DNA from: an uncultured delta proteobacterium
Lineage (GTDB): Bacteria > Myxococcota_A > Polyangia > Polyangiales > Polyangiaceae
Length of the DNA stretch: 7,669 nucleotides
NCBI GenBank assembly: GCA_903893335.1
Contig: CAITLX010000949.1
Span: forward strand, 1 to 7,669
Direction: 5' to 3'
Of the stretch, positions 1 through 6,873 are shown in pieces. Position numbers and translations under genes: made by a program. Position 1 is the first letter of the stretch; each line of letters begins with the position of its first letter. The notes below the pieces were generated by a model. It was not told where the DNA came from. It saw nothing but the letters and a program-made list of their open reading frames with translations, and made no database searches.

Positions 1-782
1 ACGAGCGAGGGGGTGACGTGGCGCGGGTGCGGGCTCGTGTAGCGCAGGCGCGCGAGGGCGGGCACGTCGGCCGCGATGGCGCGCAGCAGGGCCGCGAGCT
101 CGCTCTCGTCGGCGTCGGCGGGGTCGGCCTCGGGCGCGGGGCCGAGCGCGCGCGACGGATCGCGGTAGCTGTTGACCGTCTGGCCGAGCAGCGTGATCTC
201 GCGCGTGCCCGACGCGACCAGGCGCGCCACCTCGGAGACGACCTCGGCGCTCGATCGGTAGCGCTCGGGGCCGCGCGTCGTCGGCACGATGCAGAACGAG
301 CAGCGCTCGTCGCACCCCTTCATGATCGTGACGAACGCCGACGGCGCGGGCGTGCCCGGCGAGGGCTGCGCGGCGAGGAACGTCGGCGCGTCGAGATCGA
401 ACACCGTGCGCGCGACCGGCGGCGCGCCCCCGGCGACGTCGGCGAGCAGCCGCGGGAGCTCGGCGAGGTTGTCGGGCCCGACCACCACGTCGATGGAGCG
501 CATGCTGCGGAGCAGCTCGGCGCCCTGCTCCTGCGCCACGCAGCCGACGATCGCGATGAGCATGTCGGGGCGTCGGCGCTTGTCCTGGCTCAGGCGGCCG
601 ACGAGGCTGCGGAGCTTCTGCTCGGCCTTCTCGCGCACGCTGCACGTGTTGACGACGACCGCGTCGGCGTCCTGCTCGACGAGCGACTCCGTCCAGCCGG
701 CCGCGCGCAGCACCTCGTGCAGGCGCTCCGAGTCGTGCACGTTCATCTGGCAGCCGAACGTGGTGACGCTGTAGCGGGGCAT
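1..782 (-). CDS. miaB: tRNA-2-methylthio-N6-dimethylallyladenosine synthase (MiaB), N-terminal part
   Basis: Radical-SAM methylthiotransferase that adds a methylthio group to i6A37 of tRNAs reading UNN codons. The visible 260 residues begin MPRYSVTTFGCQMN. The N-terminal UPF0004 domain carries the three auxiliary-cluster cysteines, C11 (GCQMN), C47 (NTCSVREKAEQK) and C81 (GCVAQEQG). The radical-SAM motif CDERCSFC follows at C157, C161 and C164, then VPTTRGPER and LLGQTVNSY (about 199-206). GCQMN and NTCSVREKAE favour MiaB over the relatives RimO and MtaB. The rest of the radical-SAM domain and the C-terminal TRAM domain lie beyond the left edge. I chose ATG 782-780 because the protein then starts right before the conserved first strand, as in E. 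coli MiaB. No clear Shine-Dalgarno precedes it. It is transcribed away from the acyl-CoA synthetase gene and has no evident link to the sulfur-assimilation genes. Confidence 0.95.
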   Translation of the reverse strand, partial: MPRYSVTTFGCQMNVHDSERLHEVLRAAGWTESLVEQDADAVVVNTCSVREKAEQKLRSLVGRLSQDKRRRPDMLIAIVGCVAQEQGAELLRSMRSIDVVVGPDNLAELPRLLADVAGGAPPVARTVFDLDAPTFLAAQPSPGTPAPSAFVTIMKGCDERCSFCIVPTTRGPERYRSSAEVVSEVARLVASGTREITLLGQTVNSYRDPSRALGPAPEADPADADESELAALLRAIAADVPALARLRYTSPHPRHVTPSL

Positions 783-948
783 GGGGCGGGGCGGCGCGCG
801 GGCGCGCGTTCGCCCGGGACGTACGAGGCCCCTGCCCCATCGTCAAGTCGGTCTCCCGAGCGGCGCACGCGAGACGTACTCCCGCCACGCCGCACGTTGT
901 ACGCTGCCGCCCTCGAACGCCCCCTGCCCCCAAAGGAGCACGACCCCC
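783..948. promoter_or_regulatory. Divergent intergenic region between miaB and the acyl-CoA synthetase gene
   Basis: This 166-bp spacer separates two divergently transcribed genes and must hold both promoters. I see no -35/-10 pair I would defend. A 6-bp inverted repeat (CGGGCG at 799-804, CGCCCG at 811-816) lies just upstream of miaB but is weak evidence at this GC content. A CGTACG palindrome occurs at about 820-825. The only firm signal is the ribosome binding site near the right end, listed separately. The placement of promoters here is inferred from gene orientation alone. Confidence 0.4.
933..938 (+). promoter_or_regulatory. Ribosome binding site of the acyl-CoA synthetase gene
   Basis: AAGGAG lies 10 nt before ATG 949. 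It is one of the few good Shine-Dalgarno sequences in the window. It decides the start over the upstream in-frame ATG at 781, whose extra 56 residues are low-complexity Arg/Gly/Pro sequence. Confidence 0.8.
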
Positions 949-2724
949 ATGGCCTCGCCCGTCCAGTTCGACACCCTGGTCGACCTCTTCGAAAAGAGCA
1001 CCGAGAAGTACGGCCCGCGCGAGCTGTTCGGCACCAAGTCGGGCTCGACCTGGACGTGGACGACGTACGCCCAGGTCCGCAAGCTCGTCGACGACTTCCG
1101 CGGCGGGCTCGCGACCCTCGGCGTCGGCCACGGCGACCGCGTCTCGATGGTGTCGAACAACCGCGTCGAGTGGGCCGTCGCGGCGTACGCGACCTACGGC
1201 CTCGGCGCGGCGTTCGTGCCCATGTACGAGTCGCAGCACGAGTCGGAGTGGGAGTTCATCCTGCGCGACTGCGGGGCGAAGATCGTCATCGCGGCCAACG
1301 AGTCGATCTACGACAAGCTCCTGCCGCTCGTGGGCAAGGTGCCGAGCCTCGAGCACGTCGTGGCGCTGCACGCGCCCGAGGCGCCTCCGTGCTCGTACCG
1401 CGAGCTGCTCGCCAAGGGCGCCGCCTCGCCGGTGCCGGCGGTGCACCCCTCGCCCGACGACACCTCGTGCCTCATCTACACCTCGGGCACGACGGGCAAC
1501 CCCAAGGGGGTCATCCTCTCGCACCGCAACGTGGCGTCGAACATCTCGGCGGTGCACGCGACGTTCCCCTTCTCGGACGGCGACCGCTCGCTGTCCTTCC
1601 TGCCCTGGGCGCACTCGTTCGGCCACACCTGCGAGCTGCACTGCATGCTCTCGATGGGCGCGTCGATGGCGATCTGCGACGCCGTCGAGCGCATCATCGA
1701 GCAGCTCGCCGAGGTGCAGCCGACGCTGCTGTTCAGCGTGCCGCGCATCTTCAACCGGCTCTACGCGAGCGTGCAGAAGCAGATGGCCGACAAGCCTGCG
1801 CCGGTGCGCAAGCTCTTCGAGGCCGGCATGCGCGTCGCCGCGAAGAAGCGCGACGGCAAACCGCTCAGCCTCGGCGAGAGCCTGCTGCTCACGGTCGTCG
1901 ATCGGGTCGTCTTCTCGAAGATCCGCGCGAAGTTCGGCGGTCGCCTCAAGTACGCCGTGTCGGGCGGCGCGGCGCTCGCGAAGGAGGTCGCCGAGTTCAT
2001 CGACGGCCTCGGCATCATGGTCTACGAGGGCTACGGCCTCACCGAGACCTCGCCCATCGTCACGGCGAACTACCCGGACCACCGCAAGATCGGCAGCGTC
2101 GGCAAGACGATCACCGGCGTGCGCGTCGTCATCGACAAGGTCGCGACGGGCGACGCGAAGCACGGCGAGATCGTCGTGTACGGCCCCAACGTGATGGTCG
2201 GCTACCACGACCGCAAGGAGGAGAACGACGCGGTCTTCACCGCGGACGGCGGCTTCCGCACCGGCGACATGGGCTTCGTCGACGACGACGGCTACCTCTT
2301 CATCACGGGGCGCATCAAGGAGCAGTACAAGCTCGAGAACGGCAAATACGTCGTCCCCGCGCCGCTCGAGGAGCAGCTCAAGCTCTCGCCCTTCGTCGCC
2401 AACGTGATGATCCACGGCGCCAACCGGCCGTACAACGTCGCCGTCGTCGTCGCCGAGATGGACGCGCTCACGCGCTGGGCCGAGGGGGAGAACATCGCCA
2501 AGCGCGGCCTCGATCTCCTCAACGACCCGCGCGTCGGCACCCTGCTCAAGCAGGAGATCGAGCGCCACTCGGGCGAGTTCAAGGGCTACGAGAAGGTCCA
2601 GCGCTTCACGCTCACCAGCGAGGACTTCACGCAGCACAACGGGATGCTGACGCCGAGCCTCAAGGTCAAGCGGCGCAACGTGCTCGCGCGGTTCGAGGCG
2701 GATCTGGATCGGCTCTACACCTGA
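949..2724 (+). CDS. AMP-forming long-chain acyl-CoA synthetase (long-chain fatty acid--CoA ligase)
   Basis: Activates a long-chain fatty acid with ATP to an acyl-adenylate and transfers it to CoA, feeding beta-oxidation or lipid synthesis. It has 591 residues, normal for the Faa1/FadD15-type branch of the ANL superfamily. Motifs appear in order: the P-loop YTSGTTGNPKG at 177-187, FLPWAHSFGHT at 218-228, the A5 motif YGLTETSP at 362-369, FRTGDMG at 436-442, and TGRIKEQYKLENGKYVVP from 453, the linker motif typical of long-chain enzymes. The C-terminal subdomain carries LTPSLKVKRR at 567-576, where the catalytic lysine is expected. No signal peptide or membrane segment is visible. The start is fixed by AAGGAG 10 nt upstream. 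The exact chain-length preference cannot be read from sequence. Its stop is followed by a tandem repeat resembling its own last codons. It is probably a separate unit from the sulfur genes downstream. Confidence 0.93.
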   Translation: MASPVQFDTLVDLFEKSTEKYGPRELFGTKSGSTWTWTTYAQVRKLVDDFRGGLATLGVGHGDRVSMVSNNRVEWAVAAYATYGLGAAFVPMYESQHESEWEFILRDCGAKIVIAANESIYDKLLPLVGKVPSLEHVVALHAPEAPPCSYRELLAKGAASPVPAVHPSPDDTSCLIYTSGTTGNPKGVILSHRNVASNISAVHATFPFSDGDRSLSFLPWAHSFGHTCELHCMLSMGASMAICDAVERIIEQLAEVQPTLLFSVPRIFNRLYASVQKQMADKPAPVRKLFEAGMRVAAKKRDGKPLSLGESLLLTVVDRVVFSKIRAKFGGRLKYAVSGGAALAKEVAEFIDGLGIMVYEGYGLTETSPIVTANYPDHRKIGSVGKTITGVRVVIDKVATGDAKHGEIVVYGPNVMVGYHDRKEENDAVFTADGGFRTGDMGFVDDDGYLFITGRIKEQYKLENGKYVVPAPLEEQLKLSPFVANVMIHGANRPYNVAVVVAEMDALTRWAEGENIAKRGLDLLNDPRVGTLLKQEIERHSGEFKGYEKVQRFTLTSEDFTQHNGMLTPSLKVKRRNVLARFEADLDRLYT

Positions 2725-2808
2725 CCGGCGGGCCGACCTCGATCGGCTCAACGGCCGCCCGGCGGGCCGACCTCGATCGGCTCCACGGCGGATGTCGGGC
2801 CGACCTCG
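2725..2808. repeat. Imperfect tandem repeat, 34-bp period, about 2.4 copies
   Basis: A 31-bp block at 2725-2755 recurs at 2759-2789 with a single difference (A2750 versus C2784), a spacing of 34 bp. A third partial copy, CGGGCCGACCTCG, lies at 2796-2808. Each full copy holds a possible 7-bp hairpin (GGGCCGA, six-base loop, TCGGCTC, one G-T pair). The period also continues upstream: 2701-2720, inside the last codons of the acyl-CoA synthetase gene, matches 2735-2754 at 15 of 20 positions. The array therefore probably arose by duplication of that gene's 3' end. Since 34 is not a multiple of three, the copies do not extend the reading frame. Confidence 0.85.
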
Positions 2809-2837
2809 GCCCCCGGCGCTTTGCCCTCGGGGGCCGA
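2806..2837. terminator. Strong GC hairpin between the acyl-CoA synthetase gene and cysD
   Basis: TCGGCCCCCG (2806-2815) pairs perfectly with CGGGGGCCGA (2828-2837), a 10-bp stem with a 12-nt loop. It sits between a stop codon and the next gene, where a terminator is expected. No T-tract follows on either strand, so it is not a canonical intrinsic terminator. It could instead be a transcript-stabilising 3' structure or part of the cysD upstream region. It ends 22 nt before the cysD start. The structure is seen directly; the terminator role is inferred. Confidence 0.45.
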
Positions 2838-2850
2838 CCGGGTAAGAACA
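2821..2850 (+). promoter_or_regulatory. Possible cysD promoter (TTGCCC-N16-TAAGAA)
   Basis: TTGCCC at 2821-2826 and TAAGAA at 2843-2848 are separated by 16 bp, just before the cysD ATG at 2860. The -10-like element belongs to TAAGAACA, an AT-rich 8-mer that also precedes the Rrf2 gene, where a better -35 (TTGACG) is present. The match to consensus is poor and rests mainly on this recurrence. No convincing Shine-Dalgarno precedes cysD, so a short or nearly leaderless message is possible. Confidence 0.25.
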
Positions 2851-2859
2851 TCGGCTCCC

Positions 2860-3786
2860 ATGCACGACGCTCCGACGCTCGCGCCCGCACGCCTGTCGCA
2901 CCTGCGACAGCTCGAGGCCGAGAGCATCCACATCCTCCGAGAGGTGGCCGCCGAGTTCCAGAACCCGGTGATGCTCTATTCCATCGGCAAGGACTCCTCG
3001 GTGATGGTCCGCCTCGCCCAGAAGGCGTTCCACCCCGCGCCGCTGCCCTTCCCGCTGCTGCACGTCGACACGACGTGGAAGTTCCGCGACATGTACGCGT
3101 TTCGCGACCGCTTCTGCGCCGAGAGCGGGCTCGATCTGCGCATCCACGTCAACCGCGAGGGGCTCGCGCAGGCGATCAACCCCTTCGATCACGGCAGCCA
3201 GAAATACACGACCGTGATGAAGACCCACGCGCTGCTCCAGGCGCTCGCGGCCGGGGGCTACGACGCGGCCTTCGGCGGCGCGCGGCGCGACGAGGAGAAG
3301 TCGCGCGCGAAGGAGCGCATCTACTCGTTCCGCGACGAGCAGGGGCAGTGGGACCCGAAGAACCAGCGCCCCGAGCTCTGGAGCCTGTTCAACGGCAAGG
3401 TCGATCGCGGCCAGAGCATCCGCGTCTTCCCCCTGTCGAACTGGACGGAGCTCGACGTCTGGCAATACGTGCTGCTCGAGGCCATCCCCATCGTGCCGCT
3501 GTACTTCGCCGCCGAGCGCCCGGTCGTCCGGCGCGACGGCGCGTGGATCATGGTCGACGACGAGCGCATGCGGCTGTTGCCCGGCGAGCGCCCCGAGCTG
3601 CGCCGCGTCCGCTTCCGCACGCTCGGGTGCTACCCGCTCTCGGGCGCGATCGAGAGCGACGCGACGACGCTGCCCGCGATCATCCGCGAGATGCTGCTCG
3701 CGCGCAGCAGCGAGCGCGAGGGGCGCCTCATCGACCACGACGAGGAGGGCTCGATGGAGCTGAAGAAGCGCGAGGGGTACTTCTGA
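2860..3786 (+). CDS. cysD: Sulfate adenylyltransferase subunit 2 (CysD)
   Basis: Catalytic subunit of ATP sulfurylase: with the GTPase subunit CysN it converts sulfate and ATP to adenosine 5'-phosphosulfate (APS) and pyrophosphate, the first step of sulfate assimilation, in the cytoplasm. At 308 residues it matches the usual size (302 in E. coli) and looks colinear with the E. coli protein from LSHLRQLEAESIHILREV (12-29) to SMELKKREGYF at the end. The PP-loop SIGKDSS is at 41-47, FGGARRDEEKSRAKERIYS at 138-156, and RVFPLSNWTELDVWQY at 188-203. I chose ATG 2860 because the family begins a few residues before LTHLRQLEAES. The in-frame TTG at 2821 would add 13 unrelated residues from inside the hairpin. 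Its stop overlaps the cysN start by one base (TGATG), implying translational coupling and equal production of the two subunits. Confidence 0.97.
   Translation: MHDAPTLAPARLSHLRQLEAESIHILREVAAEFQNPVMLYSIGKDSSVMVRLAQKAFHPAPLPFPLLHVDTTWKFRDMYAFRDRFCAESGLDLRIHVNREGLAQAINPFDHGSQKYTTVMKTHALLQALAAGGYDAAFGGARRDEEKSRAKERIYSFRDEQGQWDPKNQRPELWSLFNGKVDRGQSIRVFPLSNWTELDVWQYVLLEAIPIVPLYFAAERPVVRRDGAWIMVDDERMRLLPGERPELRRVRFRTLGCYPLSGAIESDATTLPAIIREMLLARSSEREGRLIDHDEEGSMELKKREGYF
3772..3777 (+). promoter_or_regulatory. Ribosome binding site of cysN, inside the end of cysD
   Basis: GAGGGG lies 8 nt before the cysN ATG, within the last codons of cysD. It supports ATG 3786 as the start and coupled translation of the two subunits. 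Confidence 0.65.
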
Positions 3787-5417
3787 TGCGCGACGCCGCC
3801 GAGGCCGCGATCCGCGACGACATCGAGGGCTACCTCGCCAGCCACGAGCAGAAGGAGCTCGTGCGCTTCACCACCGTCGGCTCGGTCGACGACGGCAAGT
3901 CGACGCTCATCGGGCGGCTGCTGCACGACACGTTCGGCATCTTCGACGACCAGCTCGCCGCGGTGAAGCGCGCGTCGGCCAAGAACGCCGAGGAGATCGA
4001 CTTCTCGCTCTTCACCGACGGCCTCAAGGCCGAGCGCGAGCAGGGCATCACGATCGACGTCGCGTACCGCTACTTCTCCACCGACAAGCGCAAATTCATC
4101 ATCGCCGACACGCCCGGCCACGTGCAGTACACGCGCAACATGGCCACCGGCGCGTCCACCGCCGACGTCGCCGTCATCCTGCTCGACGCGCGCCTCGGCG
4201 TGCTGCCGCAGAGCCGCCGGCACGCGTACATCGCGTCGCTGCTCGGCATCCCCGAGCTGGCCGTGGCCGTGAACAAGATGGATCTCGTGGGCGAGTCGCA
4301 GGCGCGCTTCGACGAGCTCGTCGCCGAGTTCGGGGCCTTCGCCGCGCCGCTCGGCTTCCGCGGCGTGACGTTCCTGCCCGTCAGCGCGAAGCGAGGCGAC
4401 AACGTCGTCGCACGCAGCGAGCGCATGCCCTGGTACACGGGGCCGACGCTGCTCGAGTACCTCGAGGTCGTGCCGGTCGCGCGCGACACCTCGCGCGAGC
4501 CCTGGCGCCTGCCGGTGCAGCTCGTGCTCCGCCCGCACCTCGACTACCGCGCCTTCGCCGGGCAGATCGCCTCGGGCGTCGTGCGCCCCGGCGACGAGAT
4601 CGTCGTGCTCCCCTCCGGGCGCCGCACCCGCGTGCGCGCCATCGACACGTGGGAGGGGGAGCTCGTCCAGGCGTCCGCGCCGCAGTCGGTGGCGCTCCGG
4701 CTCACCGACGAGGTCGACGTCAGCCGCGGCGACATGCTCGTGCGCCCCGACGAGCTGCCGCGCGTGGCGCGGCGCTTCGAGGCCATGCTCGTCTGGATGA
4801 GCGAGCAGGCGCTCGACCCGGCGCGCAAGCTCCTGCTCAAGCACACGACGCGCACCGTCCCGGCGCGCCTCGAGCGCATCGTGCACCGCGTCGATCTCGA
4901 TACGCTCGGCGACGCCCCGGCCGCCGCGCTCGCGCTCAACGACATCGCGCGGGTCGAGCTCTCGCTCAGCCGCCCGATCTTCTGCGACCCGTACCGCGAC
5001 AACCGCACCACGGGCGCCTTCATCCTCATCGACGCGCTGACCAACGACACGGTGGCGGCCGGGATGATCGTCTCGTTCGGCGGCGACTCCGGCGGCGCCG
5101 GCGCGGGCCCCGTCACCGCGAGCGAGCGGCGCGAGCGCATGGGGCAGCGGGGCGCGGCGCGGGCCGTGGCGACGCGAGCCGAGGCCGAGTCGGTCGAGCG
5201 CGCCCTGTTCCAGGAGGGCTGGCTGGTCGTCGCGCTCGACGCCCTGGCGCTGCCGCCCGCCGAGGCGCGCGGCCAGGTCGAGGGCCTCGTCGCGGCGGGG
5301 CTGGCGGTCGTCGTCGCCACCGGTGCCCCCGAGGGCCTCGGGCTCGAGGCTGGCGGGGACGCCGCGGCCAAGCTCCGCGAGGCCTGCCGGGTCGATGGTC
5401 GGATGGGCGGTTCTTGA
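3786..5417 (+). CDS. cysN: Sulfate adenylyltransferase subunit 1 (CysN) with a degenerate APS-kinase-like C-terminal tail
   Basis: GTPase subunit of ATP sulfurylase, an EF-Tu-like protein that couples GTP hydrolysis to APS formation by CysD. G motifs are all present: GSVDDGKST at 32-40 (G1), EREQGITID at 83-91 (G2), DTPGH at 108-112 (G3), NKMD at 163-166 (G4) and PVSAKRGDN at 198-206 (G5). The EF-Tu-like domains II and III run to about residue 435, ending IVSFGG. After a Gly-rich linker, residues 442-543 form an extension beyond a normal CysN (about 475 residues in E. coli). It resembles the start of the CysC kinase found in CysNC fusions: VTxxERxxRxGQRG, a helix ending ALFQEG, then VVALDA and LVAAGLAVVVA. 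The kinase P-loop GLSGxGKS is gone and the second half of the domain is missing. The protein should still make APS with CysD but should not phosphorylate it to PAPS. Confidence 0.95.
   Translation: MRDAAEAAIRDDIEGYLASHEQKELVRFTTVGSVDDGKSTLIGRLLHDTFGIFDDQLAAVKRASAKNAEEIDFSLFTDGLKAEREQGITIDVAYRYFSTDKRKFIIADTPGHVQYTRNMATGASTADVAVILLDARLGVLPQSRRHAYIASLLGIPELAVAVNKMDLVGESQARFDELVAEFGAFAAPLGFRGVTFLPVSAKRGDNVVARSERMPWYTGPTLLEYLEVVPVARDTSREPWRLPVQLVLRPHLDYRAFAGQIASGVVRPGDEIVVLPSGRRTRVRAIDTWEGELVQASAPQSVALRLTDEVDVSRGDMLVRPDELPRVARRFEAMLVWMSEQALDPARKLLLKHTTRTVPARLERIVHRVDLDTLGDAPAAALALNDIARVELSLSRPIFCDPYRDNRTTGAFILIDALTNDTVAAGMIVSFGGDSGGAGAGPVTASERRERMGQRGAARAVATRAEAESVERALFQEGWLVVALDALALPPAEARGQVEGLVAAGLAVVVATGAPEGLGLEAGGDAAAKLREACRVDGRMGGS
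5109..5414 (+). other. Degenerate CysC (APS kinase) domain fused to CysN
   Basis: This segment encodes residues 442-543 of CysN. Compared from memory with E. coli CysC, it keeps the entry motif (VT, R, then GQRG for GHRG), the helix after the P-loop, a strand ending LDA where CysC has LDGDN, and LVAAGLAVVVA where CysC has MVEAGLVVLTA. The nucleotide-binding GLSGSGKS is replaced by a shorter stretch around TRAEAES. The region between the DGDN and AGL strands is shortened. Nothing remains after the position of the FISP motif. About 100 residues survive of roughly 200. It is best read as a decayed domain. An unrelated linker or regulatory tail is the alternative. Confidence 0.6.
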
Positions 5418-5442
5418 CGATTCCGATGTAGGAATCTAAGAA
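5414..5442 (+). promoter_or_regulatory. Putative promoter of the Rrf2 gene (TTGACG-N17-TAAGAA)
   Basis: TTGACG at 5414-5419 differs by one base from the sigma-70 -35 consensus and overlaps the cysN stop codon. TAAGAA at 5437-5442, a weak -10, lies exactly 17 bp downstream. The 17-bp spacer is nearly filled by a perfect dyad, listed separately. A start site about 7 nt after the -10 would fall at or next to the GTG at 5450. No Shine-Dalgarno sits at a usable distance, so the message may be leaderless. This AT-rich patch stands out from its surroundings. Confidence 0.45.
5419..5436. promoter_or_regulatory. Dyad GATTCC-N6-GGAATC, candidate Rrf2/CymR-type operator
   Basis: GATTCC (5419-5424) and GGAATC (5431-5436) are perfect inverted 6-bp arms around GATGTA. 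Rrf2 proteins are dimers that bind dyads, and this one lies between the -35 and -10 elements just upstream of an Rrf2 gene, the layout expected for autorepression. From memory, Firmicute CymR sites contain GGAAT-type half-sites; I cannot verify that here. Seen: the dyad. Inferred: the operator role. Confidence 0.5.
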
Positions 5443-5449
5443 CAACCCC

Positions 5450-5911
<462 letters not shown>

Positions 5912-5919
5912 GCCGACCC

Positions 5920-6873
5920 ATGCCGCTCCCCCCCCTCCCCGCGCATCCGCACGTGTACGCACACGTGCTCGAGCTGGTCGGCGACACGCCGCTCGTCGCG
6001 CTGACGCGCCTCGACGCCGACGTGCCGCGCGCCCGCGTCTACGCGAAGGCCGAGACGCTCAACCCCGGCGGCTCGGTGAAGGACCGCATCTGCCTGGCGA
6101 TCCTCGAGGCCGCCGAGCAGTCGGGCGCGCTCCGGCCCGGCGGCGTCGTCATCGAGCCGACGAGCGGCAACACCGGCATCGGCCTCGCGCTGGTGTGCGC
6201 CGAGAAGGGGTACCGCTGCATCCTGACCTTGCCCGCGAGCATGACGCTCGAGCGCCGTCAGCTGCTCGAGGCGTTCGGCGCCGAGGTCGTGCTCACCGAC
6301 CCCGAGCGCCAGATGGAAGGGGCGATGGAGCGCGCGCGCCAGCTCGCCGCCGAGACGCCCGGGGCCTTCGTCCCGTCGCAGTTCGACAACGCGCACAACC
6401 CGCGCGTGCACCGCGCGACCACGGCGCGCGAGATCCTGCACGCCATGCGCGACCTCTCGATCGACGCCTTCATCGCGGGCGTCGGCACCGGCGGCACGGT
6501 GTCGGGCGTCGGCGCCGCGCTGCGCGCCGAGCGCTCGGAGTGTCGCGTCGTCGCGGTCGAGCCCGAGGCGTGCGCGACGCTGTCGCGGGGCGAGCGCGGG
6601 CCCACCAAGATCCAGGGGCTCGGCGCGGGCTTCGTCCCGGCCAACTACGACGCGAGCGTCGTGCACGAGGTGCGCACCATCGGCGACCGCGAGGCGTACG
6701 ACACCAAGACCGCCCTCGCGCGGCGCGAGGGGCTGCTGGTCGGCATCAGCGCGGGCGCCGCCGTGCGCGCGGCGCTCGACGTCGCGCGCGAGCTCGGCCC
6801 GGGCAAGAACGTCGTCACCGTGCTCCCCGACACGGGCGAGCGCTACTTCAGCCTCGATGAACACTTCGCCTGA
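5920..6873 (+). CDS. cysK: Cysteine synthase A (O-acetylserine sulfhydrylase, CysK)
   Basis: PLP enzyme replacing the acetate of O-acetyl-L-serine with sulfide to give cysteine. It has 317 residues, close to E. coli CysK (323). Seen: LVGDTPLVAL near 19-28; NPGGSVKDRI at 48-57 with the PLP lysine at K54; the substrate loop TSGNTGIGLA; the phosphate loop GVGTGGTVSGVG around 187-198; KIQGLGAGFVPANYD; GISAGAAV; and VLPDTGERYFS near the end. The KIQGxGAGF signature is that of OAS-using CysK. The corresponding stretch in the phosphoserine-using CysM of M. tuberculosis is quite different (as I recall it). ATG 5920 lies 8 nt after the regulator's stop without a Shine-Dalgarno, suggesting coupling. 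Its 3' end overlaps the ThiF/MoeB-like gene by 17 bp. The neighbours suggest it may also be the partner of the CymR-like protein and possibly accept sulfur from the carrier encoded downstream. Confidence 0.95.
   Translation: MPLPPLPAHPHVYAHVLELVGDTPLVALTRLDADVPRARVYAKAETLNPGGSVKDRICLAILEAAEQSGALRPGGVVIEPTSGNTGIGLALVCAEKGYRCILTLPASMTLERRQLLEAFGAEVVLTDPERQMEGAMERARQLAAETPGAFVPSQFDNAHNPRVHRATTAREILHAMRDLSIDAFIAGVGTGGTVSGVGAALRAERSECRVVAVEPEACATLSRGERGPTKIQGLGAGFVPANYDASVVHEVRTIGDREAYDTKTALARREGLLVGISAGAAVRAALDVARELGPGKNVVTVLPDTGERYFSLDEHFA
5949..5968. repeat. Perfect 8-bp inverted repeat inside the start of cysK
   Basis: GCACGTGT (5949-5956) and ACACGTGC (5961-5968) flank ACGC, giving an 8-bp stem with a 4-nt loop beginning 29 nt after the A of the cysK ATG. 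The codons encode HVYAHV, so part of the symmetry comes from a short amino-acid repeat. It could form an mRNA hairpin in the early coding region or be incidental. Confidence 0.5.

Noticed and set aside
799..816. CGGGCG/CGCCCG inverted repeat in the miaB leader as a regulatory hairpin.
   Set aside because: A 6-bp all-GC stem is expected by chance at this composition and has no supporting context.
781..948. Upstream in-frame ATG at 781 for the acyl-CoA synthetase.
   Set aside because: It would add 56 residues of unconserved sequence and overlap the miaB start; AAGGAG before ATG 949 decides.
2725..2808. The 34-bp repeats as a CRISPR array.
   Set aside because: Spacers between copies are only about 3 bp, the copies are tandem, and no cas genes are present.
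2821..2859. In-frame TTG at 2821 as an alternative cysD start.
   Set aside because: It lies in the loop of the strong hairpin and adds residues absent from the family; ATG 2860 fits the known N-terminus.
18..3785. The cysN reading frame stays open upstream of cysN from position 18, as if part of a 1799-residue protein.
   Set aside because: The translation upstream of 3786 is Arg/Ala/Gly-rich low-complexity sequence lying across miaB (opposite strand), the acyl-CoA synthetase and cysD. It is a high-GC artefact; only 3786-5417 is real.
3630..4886. Minus-strand open frame of 418 codons opposite the end of cysD and most of cysN.
   Set aside because: Composition artefact rich in Arg, Glu, Ala and His with no motif; the plus strand is unmistakably cysDN.
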